A stretch of DNA of 40,872 bases from Lentisphaeria bacterium (lineage in GTDB: Bacteria > Verrucomicrobiota > Lentisphaeria > Victivallales > Victivallaceae), in contig JAFTRX010000057.1 in the NCBI GenBank assembly GCA_017462015.1, forward strand, positions 1 to 40,872, in the 5' to 3' direction. The translations under genes and the position numbers were made by a program. This document shows positions 8,158 to 16,473 of the stretch, piece after piece. The number at the start of each line of letters is the position of its first letter. The first letter of the stretch is position 1. The notes under the pieces are model-generated. The model was given only the letters and a program-made list of their open reading frames with translations. It made no database searches and was not told the origin of the DNA.

Positions 8158-11100
8158 ATGAAAAAATCCCTTATCTTCGCCCTGTCGGCATGCCTGGGTT
8201 TGGTCGTTTCTGCCAAAGCCACGCTGACGGAATACAAAAACGGAGAGGTCCACTGCATCCAGGTGGAAAACCGCTTCTACAAAATCGTCATCACTCCGCA
8301 GATCGGCGGCAAAATACTCAAATTCTTCGACAAAATCAGCCAGACCGATCTGGTGCGCGTCTCCAAATTCCCGACCACACCGGGACAGCCTATCGGTCAC
8401 GTCGGCATGCTCGATGACCGCAGTGATTTTGTTATGGCAAACTTCACTCCGTCGATCAACACCGCCAACCCCGGACGGGTCAGTGTCACTTTGACCGCGA
8501 CCTCGCCCACGACCCGGGTCAAGATCCGCAAAAAAATCACCTTCTTTGACAACAGTCCGGTCATCAATGTCCGTTACCGTTACGAAAACCATTCCCAAAC
8601 CAATATCACCGGTTTTGCGCTCGGTATCCGCAATTTGTTCCACCCCTCCGGTGACGGTGTCAGCGCCGATGACCGTTACTACTTCCCCACTACTCACACC
8701 CTGCGCCGCATGTATGGCTACTCGCTCAAAGATGAATCCGGTGAAGCGATGCCGGATATGGCGGCAAAACTCGATACTCAGCTCGGCGCACCGTATCACG
8801 CCCTGCTCAACTTGAAAAAACGTTCCGGTATCGCCTTCAGCTTTGAAGATGATTACTACGCCGGATATCACATCTGGAAGGGCGGCATCAAGTATCCCAC
8901 CTACGAGTGGACTTACCGTTTCCTCCCCGCCGGTCACCGTCACGACACTGAATTCAACATCATTCAGGTCAACGATATGGGCAGTGTCGCCTTCGCTTCT
9001 CCGGAACTCCTCGCCGACGTCCAGTTGAAAAAGTCTCCCGAACGGAAAATCGACGTCAGTACCACTCTGAAATATCTCCGTCAGCCGCCCGCCAAGAGCA
9101 AACTTGTCATCAACTGCCGCGCTATCAACTGGAAGTGGGCCGCCAAAGACAAAACCTTCAACATCAAAGATATCGTTACGCTGAAAAACAGCAGCTACAA
9201 AACCGCATTCACCGTTCCTGCTGACGGACTTTATGTCATTGAACAGAAACTCATCCTCGGCCGCCGTGTGCTGGCGGAATGGCGCGAAGCGGTAACTTTC
9301 GGCAAATACTCCACTCTGCCCGTCTTCCAAATCAAATACCGCAAGACCACGGAAAGTGCCGCCATCGCCGGTTGGGAAGCTCCGCAGCCGCCGAAAATGC
9401 AGACAACTCCGGAGGACAAAGCCCGCGGTTTTGCCGTGTTCAACGAATTGAACAAAGATGGTTACACTCCGGCAAAGAAACTTTCCATCGTTCTGGGAAG
9501 CAATGAGTATGAAACTGTGGAACTGGTTGCCGCCTCGCTCGGTTACAACGGCAACATCCGGCTTTCTGTGGATAACCCGTCCAACTTCCCGGTGAACGCC
9601 CGCTTCCAGAAGGATTACACCCTCAAAGGCGGCGGTTCCCGTCCGATCGTCGTCCACATCCTTGACAAAAACAAAAATGTCGAACTGGAAGAATCCCAGT
9701 CTATATTCCTCACCGTCGGCGACCGTAACGGCATCAAACCCGGAACCTATGATTTCACCGTCAAAGTCACCGCCAGCGGCAACAAACAAGTTGCCGTTCC
9801 GGTCGAAGTCAAAGTCCTTGATGTCACCCTGCCCCACCGCAACGCGGTAAATCTGGAAGCGGAAGGTTATCCTATGCTCTTCCCGGGGGCCAAAGATTCA
9901 GTCGCCACCCTCAACGGCTGGTACAAAAATATGCGCGACCACGGCATCGACTTCTTCCAGTTTGTCGGCAGAATGCGCGGCAAACCGATAGCCATCAGTT
10001 ACCTTGACCACTTTATCGACAACGCCCTCCAGTCCGGCTTGATCATCTTCAAAGCGGCACGCTACGACATCAGCAAACCCTCCGACACCGAAAAAGCCAA
10101 CTGGGCACGTCTGGGCAAATACCTCCGCAGCAAAGGTTATCAGGACAAAGATATCTTCATCAAAATCCTCGATGAACAGCCCATTGAAAAATACAAGATG
10201 ATGGGCGAGACCGGAAAATGGCTGAAAGCCGCCGGATTCCGTCCCTTCAGTACCTTCAGCAACATGTTCTACAAAACCGAATCTCTGCGCCGCCTCAACG
10301 GTCACTTTGAGATGTTTCAGGGCGGTTACACCACCCGCGCCGACTACCTCGCCCGTTTGAAAGATGGTTTGCTCCGCCCGACTGACCTCTATTGCCACTA
10401 CACCGGCAGCGGCACGGTGACCAAGAGCTATGAACACATGCTCAGCTGGGGCTTGCAGACTGCGGCACTGGAGCACCCACTCTTCCACAACCACGAATAC
10501 ATGCGCGGCGGCAACCGGAAAATCAGTTCCAACATCGTCCGTATCGACGACGACAATCTGCCGGAAGATTCCCCCGCCTTTGAAGCGCTGCGCGATGGCA
10601 TGGAGGTCGCCAACTTTGCGGCACTGTACCGCCGCTACCTGAAACTGCTCCCCGCCGACAGCCCGAAAAAACTGCTCTTTGAGAGCCGTTACGCCCGTCT
10701 GTTCGGCAGAAAAGATTCAGTGTTCAAAATTCATCAAATCCCGGTTATGGGTGTCATCAACGACCGTCTGGTTCCGATGACCACCGCCCAGTACCGCGCC
10801 GGACGGGCAGAACTTCTTCTGCTGCTGGCAGACATGAAAGCTGAACTCGGCAACCGTACCCGGCTCTCCTCTCTGGTGTGGAACGATCTCACCATTGCCG
10901 CGCCGCACACCGGTTATAATATTACAGCTGTGACCGCAGATGAAAAAGCGGCGGCGGCGTACTTCAAGAGCCTTATTGACAGCACGGTAGACTGCGGCAA
11001 GCCGGGTAACGAGAGCGTTTCTGTCACCTTCAAGATCGCTCCGGTCGAAAACAAGAGCACTTACGCCATCACCAGAGATGGAACAAAAATCACGCTTACT

Positions 11101-11166
11101 GCCGCCGATCTCAAGAACTTGAAGCTGGCAGCATCCAACTGGTTCAATACTTTTGATGTAAAGTAA
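8158..11166 (+). CDS. Exported glycoside hydrolase-like protein (DUF4091/GH123-like)
   Basis: A 1002-residue exported protein with a Sec signal peptide (about residues 1-20). Residues about 25-300 look like a galactose-mutarotase-type beta sandwich (FYKIVITPQIGGKILKFFDK). A second beta-sandwich region (about 430-560) contains GSNEYETVELVA and PGTYDFTVKV, the entry domain of DUF4091/GH123 proteins. A probable TIM barrel (about 570-870) carries KILDEQPIEKY and ends in the hallmark EALRDGMEVANFAALYRR near residue 810. GH123 enzymes include beta-N-acetylgalactosaminidases; the substrate here is unknown. It lies 41 bp after the DUF4838 gene and is the last gene of the operon. Confidence 0.75.
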   Translation: MKKSLIFALSACLGLVVSAKATLTEYKNGEVHCIQVENRFYKIVITPQIGGKILKFFDKISQTDLVRVSKFPTTPGQPIGHVGMLDDRSDFVMANFTPSINTANPGRVSVTLTATSPTTRVKIRKKITFFDNSPVINVRYRYENHSQTNITGFALGIRNLFHPSGDGVSADDRYYFPTTHTLRRMYGYSLKDESGEAMPDMAAKLDTQLGAPYHALLNLKKRSGIAFSFEDDYYAGYHIWKGGIKYPTYEWTYRFLPAGHRHDTEFNIIQVNDMGSVAFASPELLADVQLKKSPERKIDVSTTLKYLRQPPAKSKLVINCRAINWKWAAKDKTFNIKDIVTLKNSSYKTAFTVPADGLYVIEQKLILGRRVLAEWREAVTFGKYSTLPVFQIKYRKTTESAAIAGWEAPQPPKMQTTPEDKARGFAVFNELNKDGYTPAKKLSIVLGSNEYETVELVAASLGYNGNIRLSVDNPSNFPVNARFQKDYTLKGGGSRPIVVHILDKNKNVELEESQSIFLTVGDRNGIKPGTYDFTVKVTASGNKQVAVPVEVKVLDVTLPHRNAVNLEAEGYPMLFPGAKDSVATLNGWYKNMRDHGIDFFQFVGRMRGKPIAISYLDHFIDNALQSGLIIFKAARYDISKPSDTEKANWARLGKYLRSKGYQDKDIFIKILDEQPIEKYKMMGETGKWLKAAGFRPFSTFSNMFYKTESLRRLNGHFEMFQGGYTTRADYLARLKDGLLRPTDLYCHYTGSGTVTKSYEHMLSWGLQTAALEHPLFHNHEYMRGGNRKISSNIVRIDDDNLPEDSPAFEALRDGMEVANFAALYRRYLKLLPADSPKKLLFESRYARLFGRKDSVFKIHQIPVMGVINDRLVPMTTAQYRAGRAELLLLLADMKAELGNRTRLSSLVWNDLTIAAPHTGYNITAVTADEKAAAAYFKSLIDSTVDCGKPGNESVSVTFKIAPVENKSTYAITRDGTKITLTAADLKNLKLAASNWFNTFDVK

Positions 11167-11174
11167 TTATTTAC

Positions 11175-11217
11175 CCTCCCCGGCACCTTGCCGGGGAGGA
11201 TAAATAATAAATTTTTT
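11175..11217 (+). terminator. Probable terminator of the pseudopilin-GH operon
   Basis: CCTCCCCGGCA (11175-11185) pairs perfectly with TGCCGGGGAGG (11189-11199) across a 3-nt loop, starting 8 nt after the stop codon. The T run (TTTTTT, 11212-11217) comes 12 nt late after an AT-rich stretch, so termination may not be of the strict intrinsic type. Confidence 0.6.
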
Positions 11218-11246
11218 CACGCAGCTATCCCATAAGAACAACCAAC

Positions 11247-11387
11247 GGCGGCGCCTCGCGGGCAATCTCGGGCGCAAATCGGCGGATTCAGCTTCAGTCG
11301 AGGACGGCAGTCCACTCCTTCAGCTTCACCTTGATTTACCCCCGACCTTGCTCCACGATCCATCCGCCGGTCGCGACAGACCATTTT
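11247..11387 (+). repeat. Dispersed repeat family B, copy 1 (full length)
   Basis: About 140 bp that matches the reverse complement of 26244-26390 at roughly 85% by eye, including GATTCAGCTTCAGTCGAGGAC and CACGATCCATCCGCCG. One end begins GGCGGCGCCTCG. It lies downstream of the GH123-like gene in a 450-bp spacer that otherwise holds small hairpins: GTTTTGC/GCAAAAC at 11431-11448 and TTCAATTTTCTTC/GAAGAAATTGAA at 11475-11503. No gene is seen in 11218-11557. Confidence 0.75.
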
Positions 11388-11557
11388 GAACGCAGTGTCA
11401 CTGGTTGCGCGGCGCATGGCGCACGCGCGTTTTGCTTGCGCAAAACAAAATCTGACAAAATCACTTTTTCAAGATTCAATTTTCTTCCGCTGAAGAAATT
11501 GAAAAACAAACTTTTTTCTGATTTTATGAGATATCTGTGATTTTTTCAGCAAACATC

Positions 11558-11585
11558 TTGACAAAATGATTTTTTGAGCTATATT
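11558..11585 (+). promoter_or_regulatory. Promoter of the aroF-pheA leader
   Basis: A consensus TTGACA (11558-11563), 16-bp spacer and TATATT (11580-11585) lie just upstream of the leader peptide. Confidence 0.75.
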
Positions 11586-11618
11586 AAATACAGATTGAAA
11601 AACAAAGGATTCAAAATC

Positions 11619-11699
11619 ATGTCTAAATTTTTCGGCAAGTTTTACGGCTTTAGCTTCTATTACTACTTTAGAGGCGGGGCTTGCCGTGCAATGATTTGA
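11619..11699 (+). CDS. Phe/Tyr-rich leader peptide of the aroF-pheA attenuator
   Basis: A 26-residue open frame, too short for ordinary gene calling, with AAAGGA 9 nt before its ATG. Ten of its residues are aromatic: six Phe and four Tyr, including the run FYYYF at residues 13-17 (11655-11669). It ends in TGA at 11697-11699, about 25 nt before a terminator hairpin and 100 nt before the DAHP synthase start. This is the arrangement of ribosome-stalling leader peptides such as PheL and TrpL: scarce charged tRNA-Phe or tRNA-Tyr would stall the ribosome at FYYYF. The peptide itself has no expected function. Confidence 0.87.
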   Translation: MSKFFGKFYGFSFYYYFRGGACRAMI

Positions 11700-11761
11700 A
11701 TACCATTTAAATTTTGGCAGCAAGCTCCGTAACGAAAATAAACGTTGCGGAGTTTTTTTTT
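11634..11761 (+). promoter_or_regulatory. Transcription attenuator of aroF-pheA
   Basis: All four classical segments can be paired by eye. Segment 1 GGCAAG (11634-11639) pairs with CTTGCC (11680-11685) as the 1:2 pause hairpin. Segment 2 GGGGCTTGC (11676-11684) pairs with segment 3 GCAAGCTCC (11720-11728) with one G-U, forming the antiterminator. Segments 3:4 form the terminator CTCCGTAACG (11725-11734) with CGTTGCGGAG (11743-11752), followed by nine T. The 2:3 helix occupies CTCC of the terminator stem, so the two are mutually exclusive. A ribosome stalled at FYYYF leaves segment 2 largely free; one at the TGA covers part of it, favouring termination. Confidence 0.85.
11725..11761 (+). terminator. 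Attenuator terminator upstream of aroF
   Basis: A 10-bp stem with one T-G pair, 8-nt loop AAAATAAA and a run of nine T, lying between the leader peptide and aroF rather than after a gene. Confidence 0.88.
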
Positions 11762-11799
11762 AAACAAATACTATAACTATAAAATACAGGTACGGAAAA

Positions 11800-12804
11800 A
11801 TGATCATCATTTTGAAAGACAACGTCGATCAGCGCCAACTTGACGCGCTGAAAAAGTGGGTGGAAAGTCAGAATGTCTGCGTCCACCAGAGTCAGGGAAC
11901 TCAATCCACCATCCTCGGACTGGTCGGAGATACCGTCCACATCGATATCGACATGATCAAACAGCTCGAAATCGTGGAAGATGTCCGCCGTATTCAGGAA
12001 CCGTTCAAAAGCGCCAACCGCAAATTTCATCCGCTTGATACTGTTATCGATGTCCGCAACCGCAAAATCGGCGACGGCAATCTCTGCATTATCGCCGGTC
12101 CCTGCTCTATCGAAAGTGAAGAGCAGATCATGACCGTCGCCGCCAGTGTCAAAAAATCCGGTGCTGCCATGCTGCGCGGCGGTGCATTCAAACCGCGCAC
12201 CTCCCCTTACAGCTTCCAGGGTATGCGCGATGAAGGTATCAAACTGCTCCTTCAGGCCGGTAAAGCCAACGACCTCCCGGTGGTCACGGAGATCATGGAC
12301 ATTTCCCAGCTCGATCTCTTTGCTGAAGTCGATGTCATTCAGGTCGGCGCCCGCAACATGCAGAACTTTGAACTGCTCAAGCAGCTCGGCCACAGCAAAC
12401 AGCCGATTCTGCTCAAACGCGGACTGTGCGCCACCTATCAGGAACTTTTGATGAGCGCGGAATATATCATGGCCAACGGCAATGACAATGTGATTTTGTG
12501 TGAGCGCGGTGTCCGTACCTTTGAAACCTACACCCGCAACACACTGGATATCGCAATGATCCCGGCTATGAAGGAGCTTTCCCATCTTCCCGTCATCATC
12601 GACCCCAGCCACGCCGCCGGCATGGCCCGTTTCGTGGCTCCGCTTTCGCGCGCCGCTGTTGCCGCCGGAACTGATGGCCTTATCATCGAAGTCCATAACG
12701 ATCCCGCCCGCGCCCGCTGTGACGGTCCGCAATCACTCACGATGGAGGCATTCGCCTCGCTGATGACTGAACTGGATTCACTTCACAAGTTGCTTCACAA
12801 ATAA
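11800..12804 (+). CDS. aroF: 3-deoxy-7-phosphoheptulonate (DAHP) synthase, type I-beta
   Basis: A 334-residue DAHP synthase that condenses phosphoenolpyruvate and erythrose 4-phosphate, the first step of the shikimate pathway. An N-terminal ferredoxin-like regulatory domain (about residues 1-70) identifies the I-beta subtype known from Thermotoga and Bacillus relatives, where this domain mediates feedback inhibition by aromatic amino acids. Barrel motifs: IIAGPCSIESEEQI, RGGAFKPRTSPYSFQG, KRGLCATYQELLMSAEYIM, ILCERGVRTFE and VIIDPSHAAG. AGG lies 9 nt upstream of the ATG. It is the first structural gene behind the attenuator and is followed after 25 bp by pheA. Confidence 0.95.
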   Translation: MIIILKDNVDQRQLDALKKWVESQNVCVHQSQGTQSTILGLVGDTVHIDIDMIKQLEIVEDVRRIQEPFKSANRKFHPLDTVIDVRNRKIGDGNLCIIAGPCSIESEEQIMTVAASVKKSGAAMLRGGAFKPRTSPYSFQGMRDEGIKLLLQAGKANDLPVVTEIMDISQLDLFAEVDVIQVGARNMQNFELLKQLGHSKQPILLKRGLCATYQELLMSAEYIMANGNDNVILCERGVRTFETYTRNTLDIAMIPAMKELSHLPVIIDPSHAAGMARFVAPLSRAAVAAGTDGLIIEVHNDPARARCDGPQSLTMEAFASLMTELDSLHKLLHK

Positions 12805-12829
12805 AATTTCATATAAGAGGATAATAAAA

Positions 12830-13969
12830 ATGAGTATCGAAGATTGCCGCAACACCATTGATAATATCGACAGTAAAATACTGGAACTTTTCCACCAGCG
12901 TATGGATGTCGTTACCGAAATTGCCCGGTTGAAAAAAGCAACCCACACCTCAGTTCTCAACCGCAAACGGGAACGCGAGATCCTCCACCGCGTCTTCAAC
13001 AACAGCAAAGACGGTCTGGGAAAATATTCTGTCAATTTGTTCACCACGCTGATGGAACTCTCCCGCGCTTACCAGCGGGAACAGAACTCCCCCGATCGCG
13101 GCATGCGCGATGAACTCGATGCCATTCGCAACCGTACCCCCGAAAAATTCCCGGAAAGCGCAGTCGTCGCCTGCATGGGAATGGAAGGAACTTACGGTCA
13201 AATCGCCTGCGACAAACTCTTCAAAGTCGCCGACATCATGTATTTCAAAAACTTCGCCGGTGTCTGCCGTGCGGTTGCTGACGGCTTGTGCGAATACGGT
13301 GTTTTGCCGGTAGACAACACCACCAGCGGAACGGTGGACGGCGTTTACGAACTCATGCAGTCCGGCAACTTCAACATTGTCCGCAGCATAAATTTGCAGA
13401 TTTCCAGCGTCCTCCTTGCCAAGCGCGGCACAAAACTTTCTGACATCAAGGAAATCTATTCCCATCCCCAGCCGTTCAAACAGTGTTCTGAATTCATCAA
13501 AACCCTCAAGGACGTGAAACTCACTTTCACTGAAAGCACCGCCACTGCCGCCGCCATGGTCGCCGACAGTGACCGCCGCGACATTGCCGCTATTGCTTCG
13601 CGCAACTGCCGTGACCTCTGCGATCTGGATATCATCTCCACCGACATCCAGAACAGCGATTACAACTACACCCGTTTTGTCTGTATCTCCAAAGAACCGA
13701 AAATCTTCCCCGGTGCCAGCAAGATCAGCCTCATCGCCGTTCTTGCCCACCAGCCCGGTGCGTTGAACTCGGTTCTGTCCAAATTTTCCGCCCTCGGTCT
13801 TAACATGACCAAGCTGGAAAGCCGTCCCATCCCCGGACGTAAGTTTGAATACATGTTCTACTTCGACTTCGATGCTTCCGTTGCCGATCCCGGAATCGCG
13901 GAACTCCTTGGCGAACTGCGCAACGAATCCGAAAAATTCATGTTCTTGGGAAATTATTCCGAACTTTGA
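12830..13969 (+). CDS. pheA: Bifunctional chorismate mutase / prephenate dehydratase (P-protein)
   Basis: A 379-residue P-protein making phenylpyruvate from chorismate for Phe synthesis. Residues about 1-85 are an AroQ-type chorismate mutase (IDNIDSKILELFHQRMDVV, KKATHTSVLNRKREREIL). Residues about 105-285 are prephenate dehydratase (MEGTYGQIACDKLF, GVLPVDNTTSGTVDGVYELM, and the TRF catalytic motif in DYNYTRFVCIS). Residues about 292-375 are an ACT domain with PGALNSVL and KLESRPIPGRKFEYMFYFDFD; the GAL and ESRP motifs are the Phe-binding sites, so allosteric inhibition by Phe is expected. Co-transcribed with aroF and therefore under the leader attenuator. Confidence 0.96.
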   Translation: MSIEDCRNTIDNIDSKILELFHQRMDVVTEIARLKKATHTSVLNRKREREILHRVFNNSKDGLGKYSVNLFTTLMELSRAYQREQNSPDRGMRDELDAIRNRTPEKFPESAVVACMGMEGTYGQIACDKLFKVADIMYFKNFAGVCRAVADGLCEYGVLPVDNTTSGTVDGVYELMQSGNFNIVRSINLQISSVLLAKRGTKLSDIKEIYSHPQPFKQCSEFIKTLKDVKLTFTESTATAAAMVADSDRRDIAAIASRNCRDLCDLDIISTDIQNSDYNYTRFVCISKEPKIFPGASKISLIAVLAHQPGALNSVLSKFSALGLNMTKLESRPIPGRKFEYMFYFDFDASVADPGIAELLGELRNESEKFMFLGNYSEL

Positions 13970-14007
13970 GACAACCCTTGCCCGCGAGGCACTGCCGACT
14001 TGAAAAA

Positions 14008-14048
14008 ACTCCATTACTGAATTATATTACAGTAATGGAGTTTTTTTT
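14008..14048 (+). terminator. Terminator of aroF-pheA
   Basis: ACTCCATTACTG (14008-14019) pairs perfectly with CAGTAATGGAGT (14030-14041) across a 10-nt AT loop and runs into a stretch of T. A second, diverged copy of its loop and right arm follows at 14057-14085. Confidence 0.9.
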
Positions 14049-14056
14049 ATTGCCGG

Positions 14057-14085
14057 ATTATATTACAGTTATGGAGGTTTTTTAT
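14057..14085 (+). repeat. Partial tandem copy of the terminator, supplying the next gene's RBS
   Basis: The 29-bp segment 14057-14085 repeats 14021-14049 with a 36-bp offset and few changes (ATTATATTACAGTTATGGAG against ATTATATTACAGTAATGGAG). In this copy the right arm reads ATGGAGG and serves as the ribosome-binding site for the ATG at 14084. Confidence 0.65.
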
Positions 14086-16336
14086 GAAGAAGATACTGTT
14101 TTTTGCCTGTATATTGTCCCTCATCGGCGGATGTGCTTCAAGTGAACGCGCCTTGCGCATGTCCGGTGGTATACTTGACTCCTATTCCGCCCCTAAGAGT
14201 TTCCGTACCCGTTCCGAAAAATTTCAGAAAATGGACAAAATGTCCATTCCACATCGCGCCAACAAGCCCGCAGTCGGCGGTATCAATGAAACTCTCGTCA
14301 ACATCTGGCCCTTCTATTTCCGCAGCAACAACTATTTTTCCGTGCTGTGGCCCATGATCGACTGGGACCCTTACGGCATGGCGGTCCGCCCCTTTTACAA
14401 TCAGGAAGGAGATGATTACTCCATCCTCTTCCCCCTTTCTGCCTGGAACGTCGCCGACAAATCCGGCTGGGTCGCCAATGTCCGCTGGACGGCAAACGGT
14501 TTCGGCTTCATTCCCCTTTCCTGGCAGCACCGGGATGAGAATAATTTCTGGTGCTATTACACCCCGTTTTTCATCATGAACCGCGATTATCACCAGCTCG
14601 GTTACGATGCCAAAAAGAACAAATTATTCACCCGTAACAGCAATTTTACCGAATTCATGCTCGCTTTCGGCGGCAGTGAACGCCATCTCGACACCAAAGA
14701 TTGGTCGCGCCTCTACTGGAACAACGCCCTCTCAAGCGATTATGTCAAGTACGATCTCTGGAAATCCGGCAGAAAACCGTTGAAAACCAAAGCTGAACTC
14801 ACTGCGCTCCGCAAAGAGATCGCCAAAACATTTGTTCCTTACGAAAGTACTTACGGGGGCTTTTTCCCCTTATTCTATTTGAGCCGCACCCCCTACAACC
14901 AAAGTTACTCCTGGAACCTCCTCGGTTTGCTCGCCACCGTCAACTCCTCCAAAAATCACGCAATTGCACACGTCGGCAGCGGCTGGCTGTACAGTTACGA
15001 ATTCAACCAATACCCCATAGACCAAGCAGTACGCAACGGTTCAAAATCGCATAAAAAGGCCTTTGTTCTGCCTCTCCTTTCCGGCAATGAGGAAACCATC
15101 CATGTCAAAGTCACCGATACCGTATCCAAACTGCGCGCCCTCTCCTACATGGCATATCGGGAAAAATTCGCCATTCAGCTGCCGAAAATCAATGCCGCGT
15201 TGAAAGAACTTGATTCCAGTGCCCAAGTTCCGGAATTTATCAACAACTCCACGCTGCTCCGGCTTTATGTCGATGATTTTATCGATGATTACTGCAAAAA
15301 GCACAAATTTGAATACTATTCCACCGGAAAATTCAACTCCCCCCTCTACACTTACTTCTGGTCCCCGGATAAAACCGGATGGTTCATCTTTGTCCTGCTC
15401 ACCGGAGCGGAAAATAATGCCAACGGCGACTGGAAGTGGTTCAGTCTGCCGCTCTTGAGCGGTGCGGCTCACAACAAGTCGGAAGATTACAAAATGATAT
15501 TTCCGCCATTTGTTTACTTCAACAAAACCCTCCGTTACGACACAGTGGGCAAATATATTCACGCCTCCGATGCCAAGTGGCCGGATAACGACTATTCCGT
15601 CGTCGGCAGTACCGACATCTACGCCGCCTGCGGACTCTTTTATCGCGGCAAAACCCGATTCCTCGTCGCCAGAAACGGACTCAATTACAAGACACTCAAC
15701 AAATTGACAGAGACCTTCCACCGTCTGCATCGCTGGAAAAAAGAACTTGATTGCGATGAGGCCCGATACAAAAAAGAGCTTTCCCTTGCCAACGCCATCA
15801 AGGACCGTAACAAAATCGAATATCTCGAAAAATTGCTCACCCTTGAAAAATTGAAACAACGCCGTTCTGCACTCGACAATGACCAACAGAAATTCAACAA
15901 ACTCATTGCCGATGCCAAAACCATGGGGAAACAGGTCAACTTCACCTTCTCTGTCTCCAACTGGGCGGATAAAAAGCAGTTGGATTCAGCCCTGCGTGAT
16001 CTTTACACCCGAACCACCGCCATCCGGGAAAAATCCGATATCGGCAACGGTCTCTTCTTCCGGCGCGAAAATTATTATAACGGCGATTGGCAATGGAAAC
16101 TTCTCCTCGGTCTCGCCGGCGGCGAAAAAGACGGCAAAAAAGAGTCCAGCCACGTTCTGCATTTCCTCTACCGCAACCGCACCGAAGGCGACCGGCAGGA
16201 AAAGCTGATCTTCCCCTTCATCTCCATTCAGAAAGACGGAAAAAACAGCAAAACCAGCTTCCTCGGCCGCATCTACCAGAAATCAGTCATCAACGGCAAA
16301 ACTTCCGGCTACATCCTCTTCATCCCCTTTGGATAA
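14084..16336 (+). CDS. Large orphan lipoprotein, unknown function
   Basis: An unrecognised 750-residue protein with a lipoprotein signal: a hydrophobic segment and lipobox LIGGC, with Cys17 as the predicted lipidated residue. The body is rich in aromatic beta-strand-like segments. Recurrent blocks of the type 'N/Y-x-G-D-W-x-W-x-x-L-x-L' occur (NANGDWKWFSLPLLSG, NGDWQWKLLLGLAGG), and a coiled-coil region (about residues 545-640) separates the last block from the rest. The C-terminus ends GYILFIPFG. These repeats suggest a surface-exposed beta-rich fold, but no family is recognised. It stands alone between the pheA terminator and the repeat-C hairpin. Confidence 0.65.
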   Translation: MKKILFFACILSLIGGCASSERALRMSGGILDSYSAPKSFRTRSEKFQKMDKMSIPHRANKPAVGGINETLVNIWPFYFRSNNYFSVLWPMIDWDPYGMAVRPFYNQEGDDYSILFPLSAWNVADKSGWVANVRWTANGFGFIPLSWQHRDENNFWCYYTPFFIMNRDYHQLGYDAKKNKLFTRNSNFTEFMLAFGGSERHLDTKDWSRLYWNNALSSDYVKYDLWKSGRKPLKTKAELTALRKEIAKTFVPYESTYGGFFPLFYLSRTPYNQSYSWNLLGLLATVNSSKNHAIAHVGSGWLYSYEFNQYPIDQAVRNGSKSHKKAFVLPLLSGNEETIHVKVTDTVSKLRALSYMAYREKFAIQLPKINAALKELDSSAQVPEFINNSTLLRLYVDDFIDDYCKKHKFEYYSTGKFNSPLYTYFWSPDKTGWFIFVLLTGAENNANGDWKWFSLPLLSGAAHNKSEDYKMIFPPFVYFNKTLRYDTVGKYIHASDAKWPDNDYSVVGSTDIYAACGLFYRGKTRFLVARNGLNYKTLNKLTETFHRLHRWKKELDCDEARYKKELSLANAIKDRNKIEYLEKLLTLEKLKQRRSALDNDQQKFNKLIADAKTMGKQVNFTFSVSNWADKKQLDSALRDLYTRTTAIREKSDIGNGLFFRRENYYNGDWQWKLLLGLAGGEKDGKKESSHVLHFLYRNRTEGDRQEKLIFPFISIQKDGKNSKTSFLGRIYQKSVINGKTSGYILFIPFG

Positions 16337-16465
16337 GGGAAATTGCTCAGGAGAAGGGAAAAACTTCTTTTCACGGGAAAAGTAGTTTTTCCCTTCTCCC
16401 GAACCCTCATCCCTTTTCAAGAAAAGCGAAGTATCTTGCCGCTCCGTTGTCGCGGCATAACTATA
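16337..16465 (+). repeat. Dispersed repeat family C, copy 1 (truncated)
   Basis: Begins directly after the stop codon of the lipoprotein gene. Its core is a 23-bp hairpin: 16350-16372 pairs with 16377-16399 (one mismatch) across loop ACGG. A second small hairpin CTTTTC/GAAAAG and the segment CCGCTCCGTTGTCGCGGC follow. The same order of elements occurs at 25905-26020. The two stems differ at four positions, and at each the partner base has changed to keep the pair. The copy ends where the convergent metallophosphoesterase gene ends. Confidence 0.75.
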
Positions 16466-16473
16466 CAGAGCGT

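Noticed and set aside
8014-9837. 607-codon minus-strand frame opposite the GH123-like gene, and similar ones at 5489-7024 and 2916-3785
   Set aside because: Each lies opposite a gene with recognisable domains, and their compositions (Asp, Gly, Phe rich) are typical antisense shadows of this codon usage.
11247-11387. Repeat family B as a CRISPR array or integron attC site
   Set aside because: Copies are single, far apart, about 140 bp, with no regular spacers, no cas or integrase genes and no attC core sites.
11217-11417. 66-codon minus-strand frame across repeat B
   Set aside because: The reading frame is not kept in the other repeat B copies, so the repeat is not coding.
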